Shown: positions 30,677 to 40,893, counted from the first letter of the stretch. The stretch: DNA of 64,000 nucleotides from JBBQZO01 sp038207625 (GCA_038207625.1 JBBQZO010000009.1:62001-126000); one strand, 5' to 3'. Numbers and translations are program-made. The notes: generated from the letters alone by a model not told the origin.

Positions 30677-31192
30677 GGTAGGTATTTGGCCATTCTATTC
30701 GAGCTCCCCGATCAGCAGACGGTGGCAAAATTTCAGGTTGAAGCGAGACGCGATATCACGCGAAAAAATACTCGATCACCAGCCTAGGCCATTGAAATTC
30801 CGAGCTGGCAGGATCGCAACGGGATCGACAGAACGTCATGGTTTAGCGTTGGCAGAGCGAGCGACACGCTCAACTCGGCGAAATATTATCACAATAACCA
30901 CTGCGACGAAGGCATCGGCGTCATCTATACATGCGATATCGATGCACCCGCCCCCCCCCGACGTCACGCCAGCTTGACGCCGGTAGAGGCCGGCGCACGA
31001 CTTGCTGCGCTGTCGCGTCGATACACGCGTCCTTGCTCGGCCACGCACATGACGGCAACATTGCGTCACTGCTGGCGACCGTGAAGCTTCGCCAACGGCC
31101 AACCGTCCGCTGCGGCGACGCGCCGCCAAGCGAGCGAACGGCATCGCGACCAATGCTGCGCTAGCGCAGTGAGCAAGAACGCTGTGCGAACG
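30677..31192. other. Intergenic region of 516 bases without a recognised gene
   Basis: It contains the upstream region of the secreted protein gene, an AT-rich patch near 30885-30905 and a run of nine cytosines near 30950. Small open frames occur in several phases but none has a ribosome site or protein-like composition. Nothing else could be supported. Confidence 0.5.
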
Positions 31193-31909
31193 TCAGTTCG
31201 CCTCGGCCAGGGCTTGCACCAACGCCATCTGCTGCTGCACCGCGCACACCGCGTCGGTGAGCACGTCATGCAGCGTTTCGCTGGACAGCCCGCTTGGGGT
31301 CAGCGCAGCGAGCGCGTCGCCCGCGCCCGTCAGGCCCAGCGTGACGCAGCCGGCACGCAGCCGGTCCAGCCGCAGCTGCGCCTGGACCAGGTCGGCGCGC
31401 GCCAGCATCGCGGTGATGTCGCCGCCGGCGCCGGTCAGCTGCGACTGGAAGCCGCCCAGGTAGACCAGCAGGCGCGTGTGGTTGATGCCCAGCCGCTGCA
31501 AGGTCGCTTGCGCGGACTCGGCCGCCAGCCGTTGCGCCCCCTGCGGCGCGACCAGGCCGGACAGCTGCAAGCGCACCTGCTCGGTCTGAAACGGTTTGAC
31601 GATATAGCCGGCCGCGCCCAGCGCGCTGGCCTTTTCAAGCGTGTGCTGGTCGGTGGCCGACGAGACCAGCACGAACGGCGTGGTCTGCAGCGCGGGATCG
31701 CCTTTGACGCGCGCCAGCAAGTCCATGCCCGACAGGCGTGGCATACGCAGGTCGCAAAAACACATGTCCGGGCGCAGCCCCTGTTGCAGCTGCTCCCATG
31801 CATCGAGGCCGTCCTCGGCCTCGATGACGTCGAACGGACCACAGCCGTCGATCAAATGCATCAGCACCATGCGCGAGACGACATCGTCGTCGACTATCAA
31901 CACTTTCAT
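31193..31909 (-). CDS. Response regulator, REC domain plus degenerate HPt-like domain
   Basis: A 238-residue protein. The receiver domain (residues 1-125) has the acidic pair (VDDD), the phospho-acceptor in CFCDLRMPRLSG, the Thr/Ser switch in FVLVSSATD and the lysine in IVKPFQTEQ. The C-terminal 100 residues (NHTRLLVYLGGFQSQLTGAG, then AQLRLDRLRAGCVTLGLTGA) resemble an HPt domain in which LHxLKGxxxxLG has become LDRLRAGCVTLGL, so the phospho-accepting His is replaced by Asp. ATG 31909 (MKVLIVDDDVV) follows GGAGAG; the longer frame is less likely. It is paralogous to the regulator at 36981-37709, and the two flank the hybrid kinase gene on the same strand. Confidence 0.85.
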   Translation of the reverse strand: MKVLIVDDDVVSRMVLMHLIDGCGPFDVIEAEDGLDAWEQLQQGLRPDMCFCDLRMPRLSGMDLLARVKGDPALQTTPFVLVSSATDQHTLEKASALGAAGYIVKPFQTEQVRLQLSGLVAPQGAQRLAAESAQATLQRLGINHTRLLVYLGGFQSQLTGAGGDITAMLARADLVQAQLRLDRLRAGCVTLGLTGAGDALAALTPSGLSSETLHDVLTDAVCAVQQQMALVQALAEAN

Positions 31910-32047
31910 ACCACTCTCCATACGCACCATGCGCCGAGCATGCGACAGGCAGGCGCACTAGCCGCGCCGACCTGACCTGACACATGCCAACGTTGTCCAT
32001 GACATCATGGAAAACAGCGCGCCATTATAACAAGCGCGCCTGCGCGC

Positions 32048-35000
32048 TTAGGCCGGCGGCGTGACGAAGCCGTTCAGTATCAGCCGCAGGCGCGGCATGG
32101 CGGCGTCGATCAGCGGCCAGCGCTGGTGGTCGGCCGCGCTTTCCATTTCGCTGCACAGCAGGTGCAGCTCGGTCTCGTCGAGGTAGGCGGCGCTGCCTTT
32201 GATGCCGTGCAGCAGACGTCCGGCGTTCTCGTGATCGACCTCGATGATGGCCTTGTTCAACTCGGCCAGCCGGGCCGCCACGTCGGCACCGAATGCGCTG
32301 CGCATGCGCGCCTTCAGGTCCGTCGAGCGGCGCCCCGCGTTGACCCCGGCCAGCGGCGCCAGCGGCGCGCTGTGCACGCCGAACATCGCGTCCAGCTCGA
32401 TCTTGCTGGGGGCCGTGCCCTGCACCGGCTCGGCCATTCTTGGCAGCTCCACGCCGCGCGCCAGCTGGCGCTCGATGGCCCGGCTCAGATGCTGGTGCAG
32501 CGCCGTCTCGTCGATCGGTTTGGTCAGGAAATCGTCCATCCCGGCGGCCAGGTAACGGTGCCGGTCCTCCTCGCTGGCATTGGCCGTGAGCGCGATGATC
32601 ATCAGGCTCTGGTCGCGCACCGGCGCCTCGGGCGGACCACCGGCGCGGATCAGGCGCGTCGCCGTGGCGCCGTCCATCTCCGGCATGCGCCCGTCCATCA
32701 GGATCACATCGAAGCGGGTGCGCGCGCAGGCGGCCACCGCCAGCACGCCGTTCTCGGCGATCTCGACCTGGTGTCCCAGATCCTCGAGCATCATGCGGAT
32801 AATGATCTGATTGGTCGGGAAGTCCTCCGCGCACAGCACCTTCAGGCGGTGGCTGTGCGGCGCCAGCGCCACCTGCTCGACGACCGGCGGGGCCACCCCA
32901 TCGGCCAGCGGCAGCACGAACGAGAAGGTGCTGCCCTGCCCTTCGACGCTGTCGACGCTGATCTCGCCGCCCATCAACCCGACCAGTTGGCGGCAGATCG
33001 CCAGCCCCAGCCCCGTGCCGCCGTAGCGCCGTGTGGTGGTGCTGTCGGCCTGCTCGAATTTCTGGAACAAGCGCGCCAGCGCCTCGGGCGCGATGCCGAT
33101 CCCGCTGTCGCGCACCGAGAAGGCGATCCGGTTCACGCCATCCGGGTCGCCCGCGCCGGCCACCCGCGCCACCGCGACCTTGACCGAGCCGCTGTCGGTG
33201 AACTTGAAGGCGTTGCCCACCAGGTTGACCAGCACCTGGCGCAGCCGGGTTGGGTCGCCCAACACGAACTGCGGCAGGTCGTCGGCCAGTTCGATGCCGA
33301 AATCGACGCTGTGCGCGGCCGCCTGCTCCTCGAACAGGCTGGCCACGCTCTCGAGCGAGGTGGTCAAGCTGAAGTCGATATTTTCGATGGTCAGCTTGCC
33401 GGCCTCGATCTTGGAAAAATCGAGCAGGTCGTTGATCAGCGTGAGCAGCGACTGGGCGTTGGCCTGGCCGCGCAGGATCTGCTCGCGCGTATTCGTTTGC
33501 AGCAGCGCGTCGCGCAGCGCGAAGCCGAGCATGCCGATCACCCCGGCTAACGGGGTGCGCATCTCGTGGCTCATATTGGCCAGGAATTCCGATTTCTGGC
33601 GCGTCGCGTCCTCGGCCTTCTGCTTGGCCAGCCGCAGTCCCTCATCGTTGTCTTGCAGCGTGCGGTTGGCCAGCGCCAGCTCGTCCGTTTGTAGGCGCAC
33701 CTGCTTTTCCTGCTCCAGCAACTGGGCCTGGGTCTCCTCGAGCTGGCGGTAGGCACCGGCGTTGTCGAGCGCCACCGCGGCGTGCGCGGCGAGCGTCTGC
33801 AGCATGTCCATGTGCACGCGCCGGTAGGCATTTTTCTCCACGCTTTGCACGCACAACAGGCCCAGCACGCGCTCCTTGACGATCAGCGGCGCGTACATCA
33901 TCGACAATGGCAACGCGCTGTCGGTGCCGTCTTCCAGCGGCGCCACATTCAGCGAGGCGATCGCCGCATCGCTGACGTAGCTGTCGTATTCGGCGTACAG
34001 GTCGTTGATGAAGACCTCACGCCGGTGCTTCAAGCACCATACCGCGAACTGGTTCGGATCGTCCGCACTGCGGCTGTACGGCAGGATGCGTACACCCTGT
34101 TCCATCGCGAACGGAAACTCGATCTCGTGGGTTTCTTCGCGGTAGAAGCCGATCCCGAAGATGCGCGCGTCCATCAACTGATGCACATGCCGGTAGACGG
34201 TCAGCATAATCGTCTCCAGATCCAGCGTGGCGGTCATTTCACGCCCGATTTCGGAGAGCACCGAGATGTTGCGGTGCGCCAGTTCGACGTTTTCTTTTTG
34301 CAGTTCGACCTCGCGGCGCTGGCGTTCAGCCTCCGAGCGACGCTGTTCGGCGTCCAGTCGTTGCCGCTCCAGTTCGTCCTTCTGCAATTCGAGCAGGGAA
34401 TTCTTCTGCTCCACCTCGGCCGTGCGCGCGCTCACCTGCTGCTCGAGCAGCGCTTTCTGGCGGCGCAGCGCATCCATGCGCACCCGGTACGCAAAGTAGG
34501 CGCTGCCCAGCACCAGCAGCAGCACCAGCGCACGAAACCACCAACTTTTCCAGTATGGCGGCAGCACCGTGATCGCCAGCTCGCTGCCGTTGTCACCCCA
34601 CACACCGTCCTTGTTGGCCGCCTTGACGCGAAACACATAAGTGCCCGGATCGAGATTGGTGTAGGTGGCAAAGCGTTTGTTGGCGTCGGTGCTGACCCAG
34701 TTTTCGTCGAAGCCTTGCAACTGGTAGGCATAGTGATTGCGCTGCGGCGCGGCGTAGTGCAGGCCGGCGAATTCGAGCGAGAACACCGAGTCGCCCGCCT
34801 CCAGCGTGATCGCGCGCGCCGACTCGATGGCGCCCTTGAGCAAGCCCGGGCGGCTGGTTTGCACCGAGCTATTGAAAATCAGGAAATCGGTAATCACCGC
34901 GTGCGGCGCCACGCGGTTGTCGCGCACCGCTGGCGGCGTGAACGCGGTGAAGCCGTTGAAACCGCCGAAATACAAGGTGCCGTCGGGCCCGCGCAGCGCC

Positions 35001-36973
35001 GAGCCGTCGAAGTAGGCGCCTTCGATGGTGCCGTCGCCGGCGCTGTAGTTGCGGATCCGCCCGCTGGCCGGATCGAGCCGGGCGATGCCGCTGTTCGAGC
35101 TGAGCCACAGCTGGCCGGCGCCGTCCTCCAGGATGGCGGCGATCGATTCGTCGGCCAGGCCATCCTTGACCGTATACCGGCGAAACTGGATGCGCCCGTC
35201 GGCCCCCCGTTCCATTTTATTGAGCCCGGCGGCGGTGCCGACCCACAGCGTGCCAGCATGGTCTTCAAACAGGAAATGCACCTCATCGTGACTGAGACTG
35301 TGTTCGTCGTGCGCATCGTGGCGCAGATGGCGGAACTGGCCGGTGGCGCGGTCGAGCAGGTCGAGTCCGTTGAAGGTGCCGACCCAGAACTGGCCGTGAC
35401 GGTCTTCCAGCATCGGACGCACCATGTTGTCGGCCAGGCTGGACGGATCGGCCGGGGCGTGCCGGAAAGTGCGCGAGGCGGCCGTGACGGGGTCGTAGCG
35501 ATGCAGGCCGCCGCGCGAGGCGACCCAGATCGCGCCGGCGCGCTCGATCAGAATCCCGCGCACATAGTCGCGGTCCGGGTCGCCATCGGCGAACGAGATG
35601 TGCTGCACGCTGGCGTCGGCCGGATCGTAGCGGTCGATGCCGGCGCTGCTGCCGATCCACAGCCGGCCGGCGCGGTCGCGCGCCAGCGCACTGCGCTCAA
35701 CCGAATTTAGCTGTTCTGGTTGCGCGCGCACACCGGCCAGCGCACTGGCCTGCCCGGTGGCCGGATCAAAATGATGCAGGCCGTTGTTGGTGCCCAGCCA
35801 GAGCTGACCGGCCCCGTCGTCGATGATCGCGCGCACCTTGTTATCGGACAGCGCGCGCGGATTGTCGCTGACCCGGGCAAAGCGCGCGAAACCGCCACTG
35901 GCCAGGTCGACCCGGCTCACGCCGGCATACCAGGTGCCCACCCAGAAGGTGCCGGCGCGGTCGCGAAACAGCGACGAAATCTGGCTGTCGGCCACGCTGT
36001 GGCTGTCGCTGATCTGGTGCGGATAGTGGGCGAACCGCCCGCTCAGGGCCAGCCAGCGGTACAGGCCGTCGGTATGACTGCCGACCCACACGTTGGCGTC
36101 GACGTCCTGGTACAGCGCGTTGATCTGACCGCCGGCCAGCCCTTCGCGCGCCCCCAAATGGCGGCGTGGCTGGGACGGGTCAGCCAGCGGCCACAGTTCG
36201 ATGCCGGCCAAGGTACCTATCCACAGCGACTGTGACTGATCCACCAGCAAACTGAGTACGGCCTTGTTCTTCGGGTCGCTGCCAGCGCCGCGCGGCTGGT
36301 GCTCGAAGCGCGTGGCGCCGTCGGCCATGCTGTCAAGTCCGGTGCCGGTGCCGATCCACAGGCGCCCTTTCGCGTCGCGCGCCAGTGCGCGGATTTCGTC
36401 GTCACCCAGGCTGCTCGGGTCCTGCGCTGTGTGGTGCCAGATGGTATAGCGACCGGTGACGGTGTCAAGATGCTGCAGGCCGTCGCCGGTGCCTATCCAC
36501 AGGCCCTGTTTGCCGTCCTCGACAATGGCGCGCACATGGCGGTTGCCGTTGCCGCGCTTGCCCGCCTCGTCGGGCACGAAATGGGTGAAACTGCGGGTGG
36601 CGGGATCGAAGCGGTCGAGCCCGCCGTCGGTGCCTATCCACAGGTAGCCGGCGCGGTCCACATGCAGCACGCGCACCCAGTTGTCGGCCAGGCTGTGTGC
36701 ATCGGTGGCCGAATTCTTGTAGGAGATCACCCGATAACCGTCGTAGCGCGACAAGCCGGCCTGGCTGCCGAACCACATGAAGCCCTGTGCGTCCTGAGCG
36801 ATCGCCAGCACGGACTCCTGCGCCAGTCCCTGCTCAACGTTGAGCTGGTCAAAGCGCAATGTGCGCGCCGGCGCCGCCTGGGCCAGCACGCAGCACACAC
36901 AGCACAGCAGCGCGCACCCGGCGCGCAGCGTCGCAGCGAGGCGCCGACCGGACCAGGTTAGCGCGCTGAACAT
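32048..36973 (-). CDS. Hybrid sensor histidine kinase with two-component propeller, GAF, HisKA, HATPase, REC and HPt domains
   Basis: A 1641-residue sensor. After a signal sequence (residues 1-35) come about 14 periplasmic propeller repeats of the form DxxGxLWIGTxxGL (to about 720), a Y_Y_Y domain (NHYAYQLQGFDENWVSTDAN), one membrane helix (WFRALVLLLVLGSAYFAYRV) and a coiled coil. The cytoplasmic part has a GAF domain (about 900-1050), HisKA with FLANMSHEMRTPL (about 1130), HATPase with NLVGNAFKF, DSGIGI and GTGLGL, REC with ILMDGRMPEMDG (about 1375-1500) and an HPt with LLHGIKGSAAYL (about 1545 to the end). A complete phosphorelay can run within one chain. Such BT3738/BaeS-like propeller sensors often detect polysaccharide fragments, but the ligand is unknown. 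ATG 36973 lies 8 bases after the stop of the upstream regulator. Confidence 0.92.
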   Translation of the reverse strand: MFSALTWSGRRLAATLRAGCALLCCVCCVLAQAAPARTLRFDQLNVEQGLAQESVLAIAQDAQGFMWFGSQAGLSRYDGYRVISYKNSATDAHSLADNWVRVLHVDRAGYLWIGTDGGLDRFDPATRSFTHFVPDEAGKRGNGNRHVRAIVEDGKQGLWIGTGDGLQHLDTVTGRYTIWHHTAQDPSSLGDDEIRALARDAKGRLWIGTGTGLDSMADGATRFEHQPRGAGSDPKNKAVLSLLVDQSQSLWIGTLAGIELWPLADPSQPRRHLGAREGLAGGQINALYQDVDANVWVGSHTDGLYRWLALSGRFAHYPHQISDSHSVADSQISSLFRDRAGTFWVGTWYAGVSRVDLASGGFARFARVSDNPRALSDNKVRAIIDDGAGQLWLGTNNGLHHFDPATGQASALAGVRAQPEQLNSVERSALARDRAGRLWIGSSAGIDRYDPADASVQHISFADGDPDRDYVRGILIERAGAIWVASRGGLHRYDPVTAASRTFRHAPADPSSLADNMVRPMLEDRHGQFWVGTFNGLDLLDRATGQFRHLRHDAHDEHSLSHDEVHFLFEDHAGTLWVGTAAGLNKMERGADGRIQFRRYTVKDGLADESIAAILEDGAGQLWLSSNSGIARLDPASGRIRNYSAGDGTIEGAYFDGSALRGPDGTLYFGGFNGFTAFTPPAVRDNRVAPHAVITDFLIFNSSVQTSRPGLLKGAIESARAITLEAGDSVFSLEFAGLHYAAPQRNHYAYQLQGFDENWVSTDANKRFATYTNLDPGTYVFRVKAANKDGVWGDNGSELAITVLPPYWKSWWFRALVLLLVLGSAYFAYRVRMDALRRQKALLEQQVSARTAEVEQKNSLLELQKDELERQRLDAEQRRSEAERQRREVELQKENVELAHRNISVLSEIGREMTATLDLETIMLTVYRHVHQLMDARIFGIGFYREETHEIEFPFAMEQGVRILPYSRSADDPNQFAVWCLKHRREVFINDLYAEYDSYVSDAAIASLNVAPLEDGTDSALPLSMMYAPLIVKERVLGLLCVQSVEKNAYRRVHMDMLQTLAAHAAVALDNAGAYRQLEETQAQLLEQEKQVRLQTDELALANRTLQDNDEGLRLAKQKAEDATRQKSEFLANMSHEMRTPLAGVIGMLGFALRDALLQTNTREQILRGQANAQSLLTLINDLLDFSKIEAGKLTIENIDFSLTTSLESVASLFEEQAAAHSVDFGIELADDLPQFVLGDPTRLRQVLVNLVGNAFKFTDSGSVKVAVARVAGAGDPDGVNRIAFSVRDSGIGIAPEALARLFQKFEQADSTTTRRYGGTGLGLAICRQLVGLMGGEISVDSVEGQGSTFSFVLPLADGVAPPVVEQVALAPHSHRLKVLCAEDFPTNQIIIRMMLEDLGHQVEIAENGVLAVAACARTRFDVILMDGRMPEMDGATATRLIRAGGPPEAPVRDQSLMIIALTANASEEDRHRYLAAGMDDFLTKPIDETALHQHLSRAIERQLARGVELPRMAEPVQGTAPSKIELDAMFGVHSAPLAPLAGVNAGRRSTDLKARMRSAFGADVAARLAELNKAIIEVDHENAGRLLHGIKGSAAYLDETELHLLCSEMESAADHQRWPLIDAAMPRLRLILNGFVTPPA

Positions 36974-36980
36974 GGCAGCG

Positions 36981-37709
36981 CTATGCGCGTGCTCCGGCGT
37001 CGGCCAGCGCCACACTGGCGCGCACCCGACTGACCTGGCGCAGCACGGCGACGACCGCCTCGCCCAGCGCGGCGTTGACCGCCGGCGCATTCAGCGCGCC
37101 GGCGCGCGCCAGATCGAGCTGAGCGGCGGCACGCCACAGTCCCAGCGTCACGCAGCCCGTGTGCAGGCTGTCGATGCGCAGGCGCGCAGTGGGCGCGTCG
37201 CCGCCAGCCATCAGTTGCGCCACTTCGTGCACGCCGGCCTCGAGCTGGCCCTGGAACGCGGCCAGGTAGGCTTGCAGCCGGTCCGGGTTGATGTTCAGGC
37301 GTTTCAGCGTTGTGCCCGGATCCTCGGCCAGCTTGTCGAGCGTGACCTTGAAGATCTTGCCCAGCTGGACGCGCGCCTCGGCGGCCTGGAACGGCTTGAC
37401 GATATAGCCGATCGCGCCCAGCTTGACGGCGGCCAGCACGGTGTCGCGGTCGGACGCCGACGACACCAGCACGAACGGCATCTCGGCTAAGGCCGGCAGC
37501 GTGCGCAGGCGCTGCAGCAGATCGATACCCGACAGGCGCGGCATGCGCACGTCGCAAAAGCAGATCACCGGGCGCAGCCCCGCCTCCAGCAAATCCCAGG
37601 CGGCCTCGCCGTCGTCGGCCTCGATCAGGTCAAACATGCCGAAACCGGCCAGCAGGTCCATCAGCGCCATGCGCGAAACCACATCGTCGTCAACAACCAA
37701 CGCCTTCAT
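36981..37709 (-). CDS. Response regulator, paralogue of the one at 31193-31909
   Basis: A 242-residue protein with a receiver domain (MKALVVDDDVVSRMALMDLL, phospho-acceptor in CFCDVRMPRLSG, FVLVSSASD, IVKPFQAAE) and the same kind of C-terminal domain: NPDRLQAYLAAFQGQLEAGV, then ARLRIDSLHTGCVTLGLWRA. The HPt-like core is again degenerate, with Asp in the His position. ATG 37709 has GGAGA about 8 bases upstream; a second ATG at 37715 is too close to it. The gene precedes the hybrid kinase by a few bases and is surely co-transcribed. The order regulator-kinase-regulator on one strand suggests a single phosphorelay with two outputs. Confidence 0.85.
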   Translation of the reverse strand: MKALVVDDDVVSRMALMDLLAGFGMFDLIEADDGEAAWDLLEAGLRPVICFCDVRMPRLSGIDLLQRLRTLPALAEMPFVLVSSASDRDTVLAAVKLGAIGYIVKPFQAAEARVQLGKIFKVTLDKLAEDPGTTLKRLNINPDRLQAYLAAFQGQLEAGVHEVAQLMAGGDAPTARLRIDSLHTGCVTLGLWRAAAQLDLARAGALNAPAVNAALGEAVVAVLRQVSRVRASVALADAGARA

Positions 37710-37772
37710 TGTCATTCTCCGATATACAAAATAATCCTGCCAGCGCCCGTCGGGACCGCCCAGCGGTCCACG

Positions 37773-38942
37773 TCAGGAGCCAAAAAACGCCAACACGTCG
37801 GCCTTGCGCGCCTGAGTATCGCGCTGGCCCAATTGAATCAACTCGCAAGTGTACGACGATTCGAACAATAAATACGAAGCAAGCGCCGATCCGCGCGTCT
37901 CGGTCGCGCCGATACCCGACAACATGGTGCGGATCGGCGCCGGCAAACTCGACACGTGGCGGCTGGCGATGTCGTCCAAGCGCTCGGACGGGGCGATCAC
38001 CAGCAGCTCGACCGGTTTCAGCGGGGTCTTCTCCAGATATTCCTTGGGCAGCACCGACAGCGTCAGGTTGATCCGGTTCAGGCGCTCGATGTCGACCGCC
38101 AGGCTGTCAAGGAAGATCGACGACATCGCGTGGCCGGCAATTTGCGCCAGGCTCGGATAGCGGGCCGACTCGGAGGCGTCGCGCGCCGGCTCGGTCAGGC
38201 GCCCCGCGCCCACCACCAACACCTTGGTCGCGCCCAGGTGGATGGCCGGCGAGATCGGCGCCAACTGGCGCATCGAGCCGTCGCCGCAGTACTCGCGGTG
38301 CCCGCCCAGAAACAAAGGCACGGCCGGAAAAATGAACGGGATCGCCGACGAAGCGAGCAGATGCTCGACCCCGATCTGGTCCTGCAAGGCGATGCGCTGC
38401 ATGCGTACCCACGGTGCGATCTCGGCGGCGGTCTGGTAAAACGTGATGTGGTTGCCGGCCGTGTAGGATGACGCGGTCACGGCCAGCGCGTGCAGCAGGC
38501 CGTCCGACAACACCATGTCCAGGCGCGGCAAATCGAGCATGCGGTGCAGCAGGCCCACCAGCGGCGTGTTGTTGAGCAGCGACACCGGCGGCGCCGCGCG
38601 CCACTTGCGCAGCAGCCAGCCAAACGACAGCAGCGACAGCCAGCGCGCGCCCGAGCGCAGCACGCCCAGCGAATCGGCGCGGTACACCTGCTCGACTTCG
38701 AAGTTTTGCCACACGTCGAGCAGCTTTTGCACGCCCTCGCCGAAGTTATCGGCGCGACAAGCGAGCGCGGTGGCGTTCATCGCGCCGGCCGAGGTGCCGC
38801 AGATGATATCGAAGGGATTGCGCGCCGGCGGCCAGCCCGCCTCCCACAGGATCTGCGAGATCGCCTGCAGCACGCCAACCTGATAGGCGGCGCGCGCGCC
38901 GCCACCGGTGAGTATCAAGCCTGTTTTCTTGTGTAGTCCCAT
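37773..38942 (-). CDS. Patatin-like phospholipase
   Basis: A 389-residue acyl hydrolase with the complete patatin set: the oxyanion loop GGGARAAYQVGVL at residues 12-24, the nucleophile elbow GTSAGAM at about 49-55, and the catalytic Asp in YCGDGSMRQLAPISPAIHLG at about 210. It lacks a signal peptide, so it probably acts on cytosolic or inner-leaflet lipids. The C-terminal 120 residues (ERLDDIASRHVSSLPAPIRT and on) are helical. Upstream and downstream genes have unrelated functions, so it is likely a single-gene unit. Family members range from phospholipases to esterases; substrate cannot be told from sequence. Confidence 0.9.
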   Translation of the reverse strand: MGLHKKTGLILTGGGARAAYQVGVLQAISQILWEAGWPPARNPFDIICGTSAGAMNATALACRADNFGEGVQKLLDVWQNFEVEQVYRADSLGVLRSGARWLSLLSFGWLLRKWRAAPPVSLLNNTPLVGLLHRMLDLPRLDMVLSDGLLHALAVTASSYTAGNHITFYQTAAEIAPWVRMQRIALQDQIGVEHLLASSAIPFIFPAVPLFLGGHREYCGDGSMRQLAPISPAIHLGATKVLVVGAGRLTEPARDASESARYPSLAQIAGHAMSSIFLDSLAVDIERLNRINLTLSVLPKEYLEKTPLKPVELLVIAPSERLDDIASRHVSSLPAPIRTMLSGIGATETRGSALASYLLFESSYTCELIQLGQRDTQARKADVLAFFGS

Positions 38943-39012
38943 ACGGCAAGATTAGCAGGGTCTGCCCTTCTTGCGGGAAAAACGTGGCGCCGGCCTGGCT
39001 GCCGGACACCTT

Positions 39013-40791
39013 TCAGTCGCCGCGCGCCACACCTTCGCGGCGTGGATCGGCACCGCCGAACCACAGCGGCGCACCGTGCACCTCCAGGCGCATGATGCCA
39101 TGCAGGCCGGAGTTCTGGTCGATCACGCGCACCGCGTGTCCCTTGGCCTGCAGCGCCTCGACCAGTCCGCTCTGGACGCGCCCGGCTTCCAGCTCAGTGG
39201 GACCGTTGCGGCTGCCAAAATTGGGCAAATCGATCGCCTGCTGGATGTTCAGGCCCCAGTCCATGCTGGCCACCAGCACCTTGCTGACGTAGTTGATGAT
39301 GCTCGAGCCGCCCGGCGAGCCGATCGCCATCACCAGCTGTTTGGTGCCCTTGTCGAACACCAACGTGGGCGACATCGCGCTGCGCGGGCGCTTGCCCGGC
39401 TGGACCCGGTTGCCGATCGGGCCGTCGGCGTCCGCCGAGGCAAACGAAAAATCGGTCAGCTGATTGTTGAGCATGAAGCCGTCGACCATCTGGCGTGCGC
39501 CGAAGGCGTCTTCCACCGAGGTCGTCATCGACAGGCCCGCGCCGCTGGCGTCGACCACCACCAAGTGCGAGGTGGACGGGCGCTCGGGCGCCGTGTCCAT
39601 ACCCCAGGCAAGCTTGAAGTCCTTGGGTACACCGGCCGGCGCGCGCCCCATCGAGCGCGCGCCGATCAACGCGGCACGCTGGGCCAGATAGTCCGGATCG
39701 ATCAGGCTGGCCACGCCCCTGCCCGGCAAGGGCACGAAGTCGGTGTCGGCCACGTAGCGGTCGCGATCGGCATACGCCAGCCGGCCCGCCTCGGAAAACA
39801 AGTGGATCGCCTCGGCGCCGACGACGCCGTCAAGCGGCGCCAGCGCGCCCATGTCGCGCCGCTCCAGCATGCCCAGCATCTGCGCGATGGCGATCCCGCC
39901 GCTCGATGGCGGCGGCATGCCGCACACGGTCCAGCGCTTGTAGTCGCTGCACACCGGCGCGCGCGCTTTGGCCTGGTAGCCGCCCAGATCGGCCACTGTC
40001 AGCCCGCCGGGATTCGTCGGATGGGCGGCCACCTTGGCGGCGATGTCGTGCGCGATGCGGCCCTGGTAGAACGCGTCTGCGCCGTGCTCGGCGATGTCGC
40101 GCAGCGTGCGCGCCAGTGCCGGATTTTTCAGCACGTGGCCGACCGGCCAGGCCTGGCCGGCGCGATCATAAAAGTAATTGGCCGCGACCGGGTCCTGGCG
40201 CAGATAACGATCCTTGGCCACCAACGCGTGCAAACGCGGGCTGACCGCAAAACCGTGTTCGGCCAGCGCGATGGCGGGCGCGAACAGCAGCTTCCACGCC
40301 AGTTTTCCGTGCTGGTGGTGCGCCATACCCAGCATGCGCACGACACCGGGCGCGCCCACCGCACGCCCGCCGATCAGCGCGCTCATGAACGACAATGGCG
40401 TGCCGTCGGCGTTCTGGAACAGCTTTTCGGTGGCGCCGGCCGGCGCCGTCTCGCGTCCGTCGAAGGCCTGCACCTGGGCGCCGTCGAAATGCAGCAGGAA
40501 GGCCCCCCCGCCGATGCCCGACGATTGCGGCTCAACCAGCGTCAACACCATCTGGGTGGCGATGGCCGCGTCGATTGCCGCGCCGCCCCGCTTGAGCATT
40601 TGATAGCCGGCGTCGGCAGCGAGCGGATTGGCCGCCACCACCATGTATTTGTGCGCCACCCAGCCCGGCTTGGCGGCGTAGCCGGTGGCCATTTCCGGCG
40701 CCTGCGGGAGCGCCTCGCGCGCTTGCAAGGGTTGTCCGGCAAACGCGCAGAACAGTGCGCCAACGAGCGCCAGCAGCTTCAAATTACTCAT
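39013..40791 (-). CDS. ggt: Gamma-glutamyltransferase
   Basis: A 592-residue periplasmic enzyme that cuts and transfers the gamma-glutamyl group of glutathione. It has a signal peptide (MSNLKLLALVGALFCAFAGQ), the substrate segment EPQSSGIGGGAFLLHFDG at about 85-100 and DGRETAPAGA (the arginine that binds the glutamyl carboxylate). The precursor is expected to cleave itself just before the catalytic threonine in STSHLVVVDASG at about 395, giving large and small subunits. The small subunit has FGARQMVDGFMLNNQLTDFS and GSPGGSSIIN. ATG 40791 with GGGAGA upstream is preferred to the TTG four codons earlier. Length is normal. Confidence 0.92.
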   Translation of the reverse strand: MSNLKLLALVGALFCAFAGQPLQAREALPQAPEMATGYAAKPGWVAHKYMVVAANPLAADAGYQMLKRGGAAIDAAIATQMVLTLVEPQSSGIGGGAFLLHFDGAQVQAFDGRETAPAGATEKLFQNADGTPLSFMSALIGGRAVGAPGVVRMLGMAHHQHGKLAWKLLFAPAIALAEHGFAVSPRLHALVAKDRYLRQDPVAANYFYDRAGQAWPVGHVLKNPALARTLRDIAEHGADAFYQGRIAHDIAAKVAAHPTNPGGLTVADLGGYQAKARAPVCSDYKRWTVCGMPPPSSGGIAIAQMLGMLERRDMGALAPLDGVVGAEAIHLFSEAGRLAYADRDRYVADTDFVPLPGRGVASLIDPDYLAQRAALIGARSMGRAPAGVPKDFKLAWGMDTAPERPSTSHLVVVDASGAGLSMTTSVEDAFGARQMVDGFMLNNQLTDFSFASADADGPIGNRVQPGKRPRSAMSPTLVFDKGTKQLVMAIGSPGGSSIINYVSKVLVASMDWGLNIQQAIDLPNFGSRNGPTELEAGRVQSGLVEALQAKGHAVRVIDQNSGLHGIMRLEVHGAPLWFGGADPRREGVARGD

Positions 40792-40893
40792 CGATTCTCC
40801 CAAAAAAAAGAGCGCGCGACCAAAGCCGCGCGCCCGATACTATTGCATGCTACCCGAAATCGGCCCAGGCTCGCGCCACGCCGAATCGTTCGC

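Noticed and set aside
33782..35710. Long plus-strand open frame (642 codons) opposite the hybrid kinase
   Set aside because: Antisense shadow with no protein-like composition.
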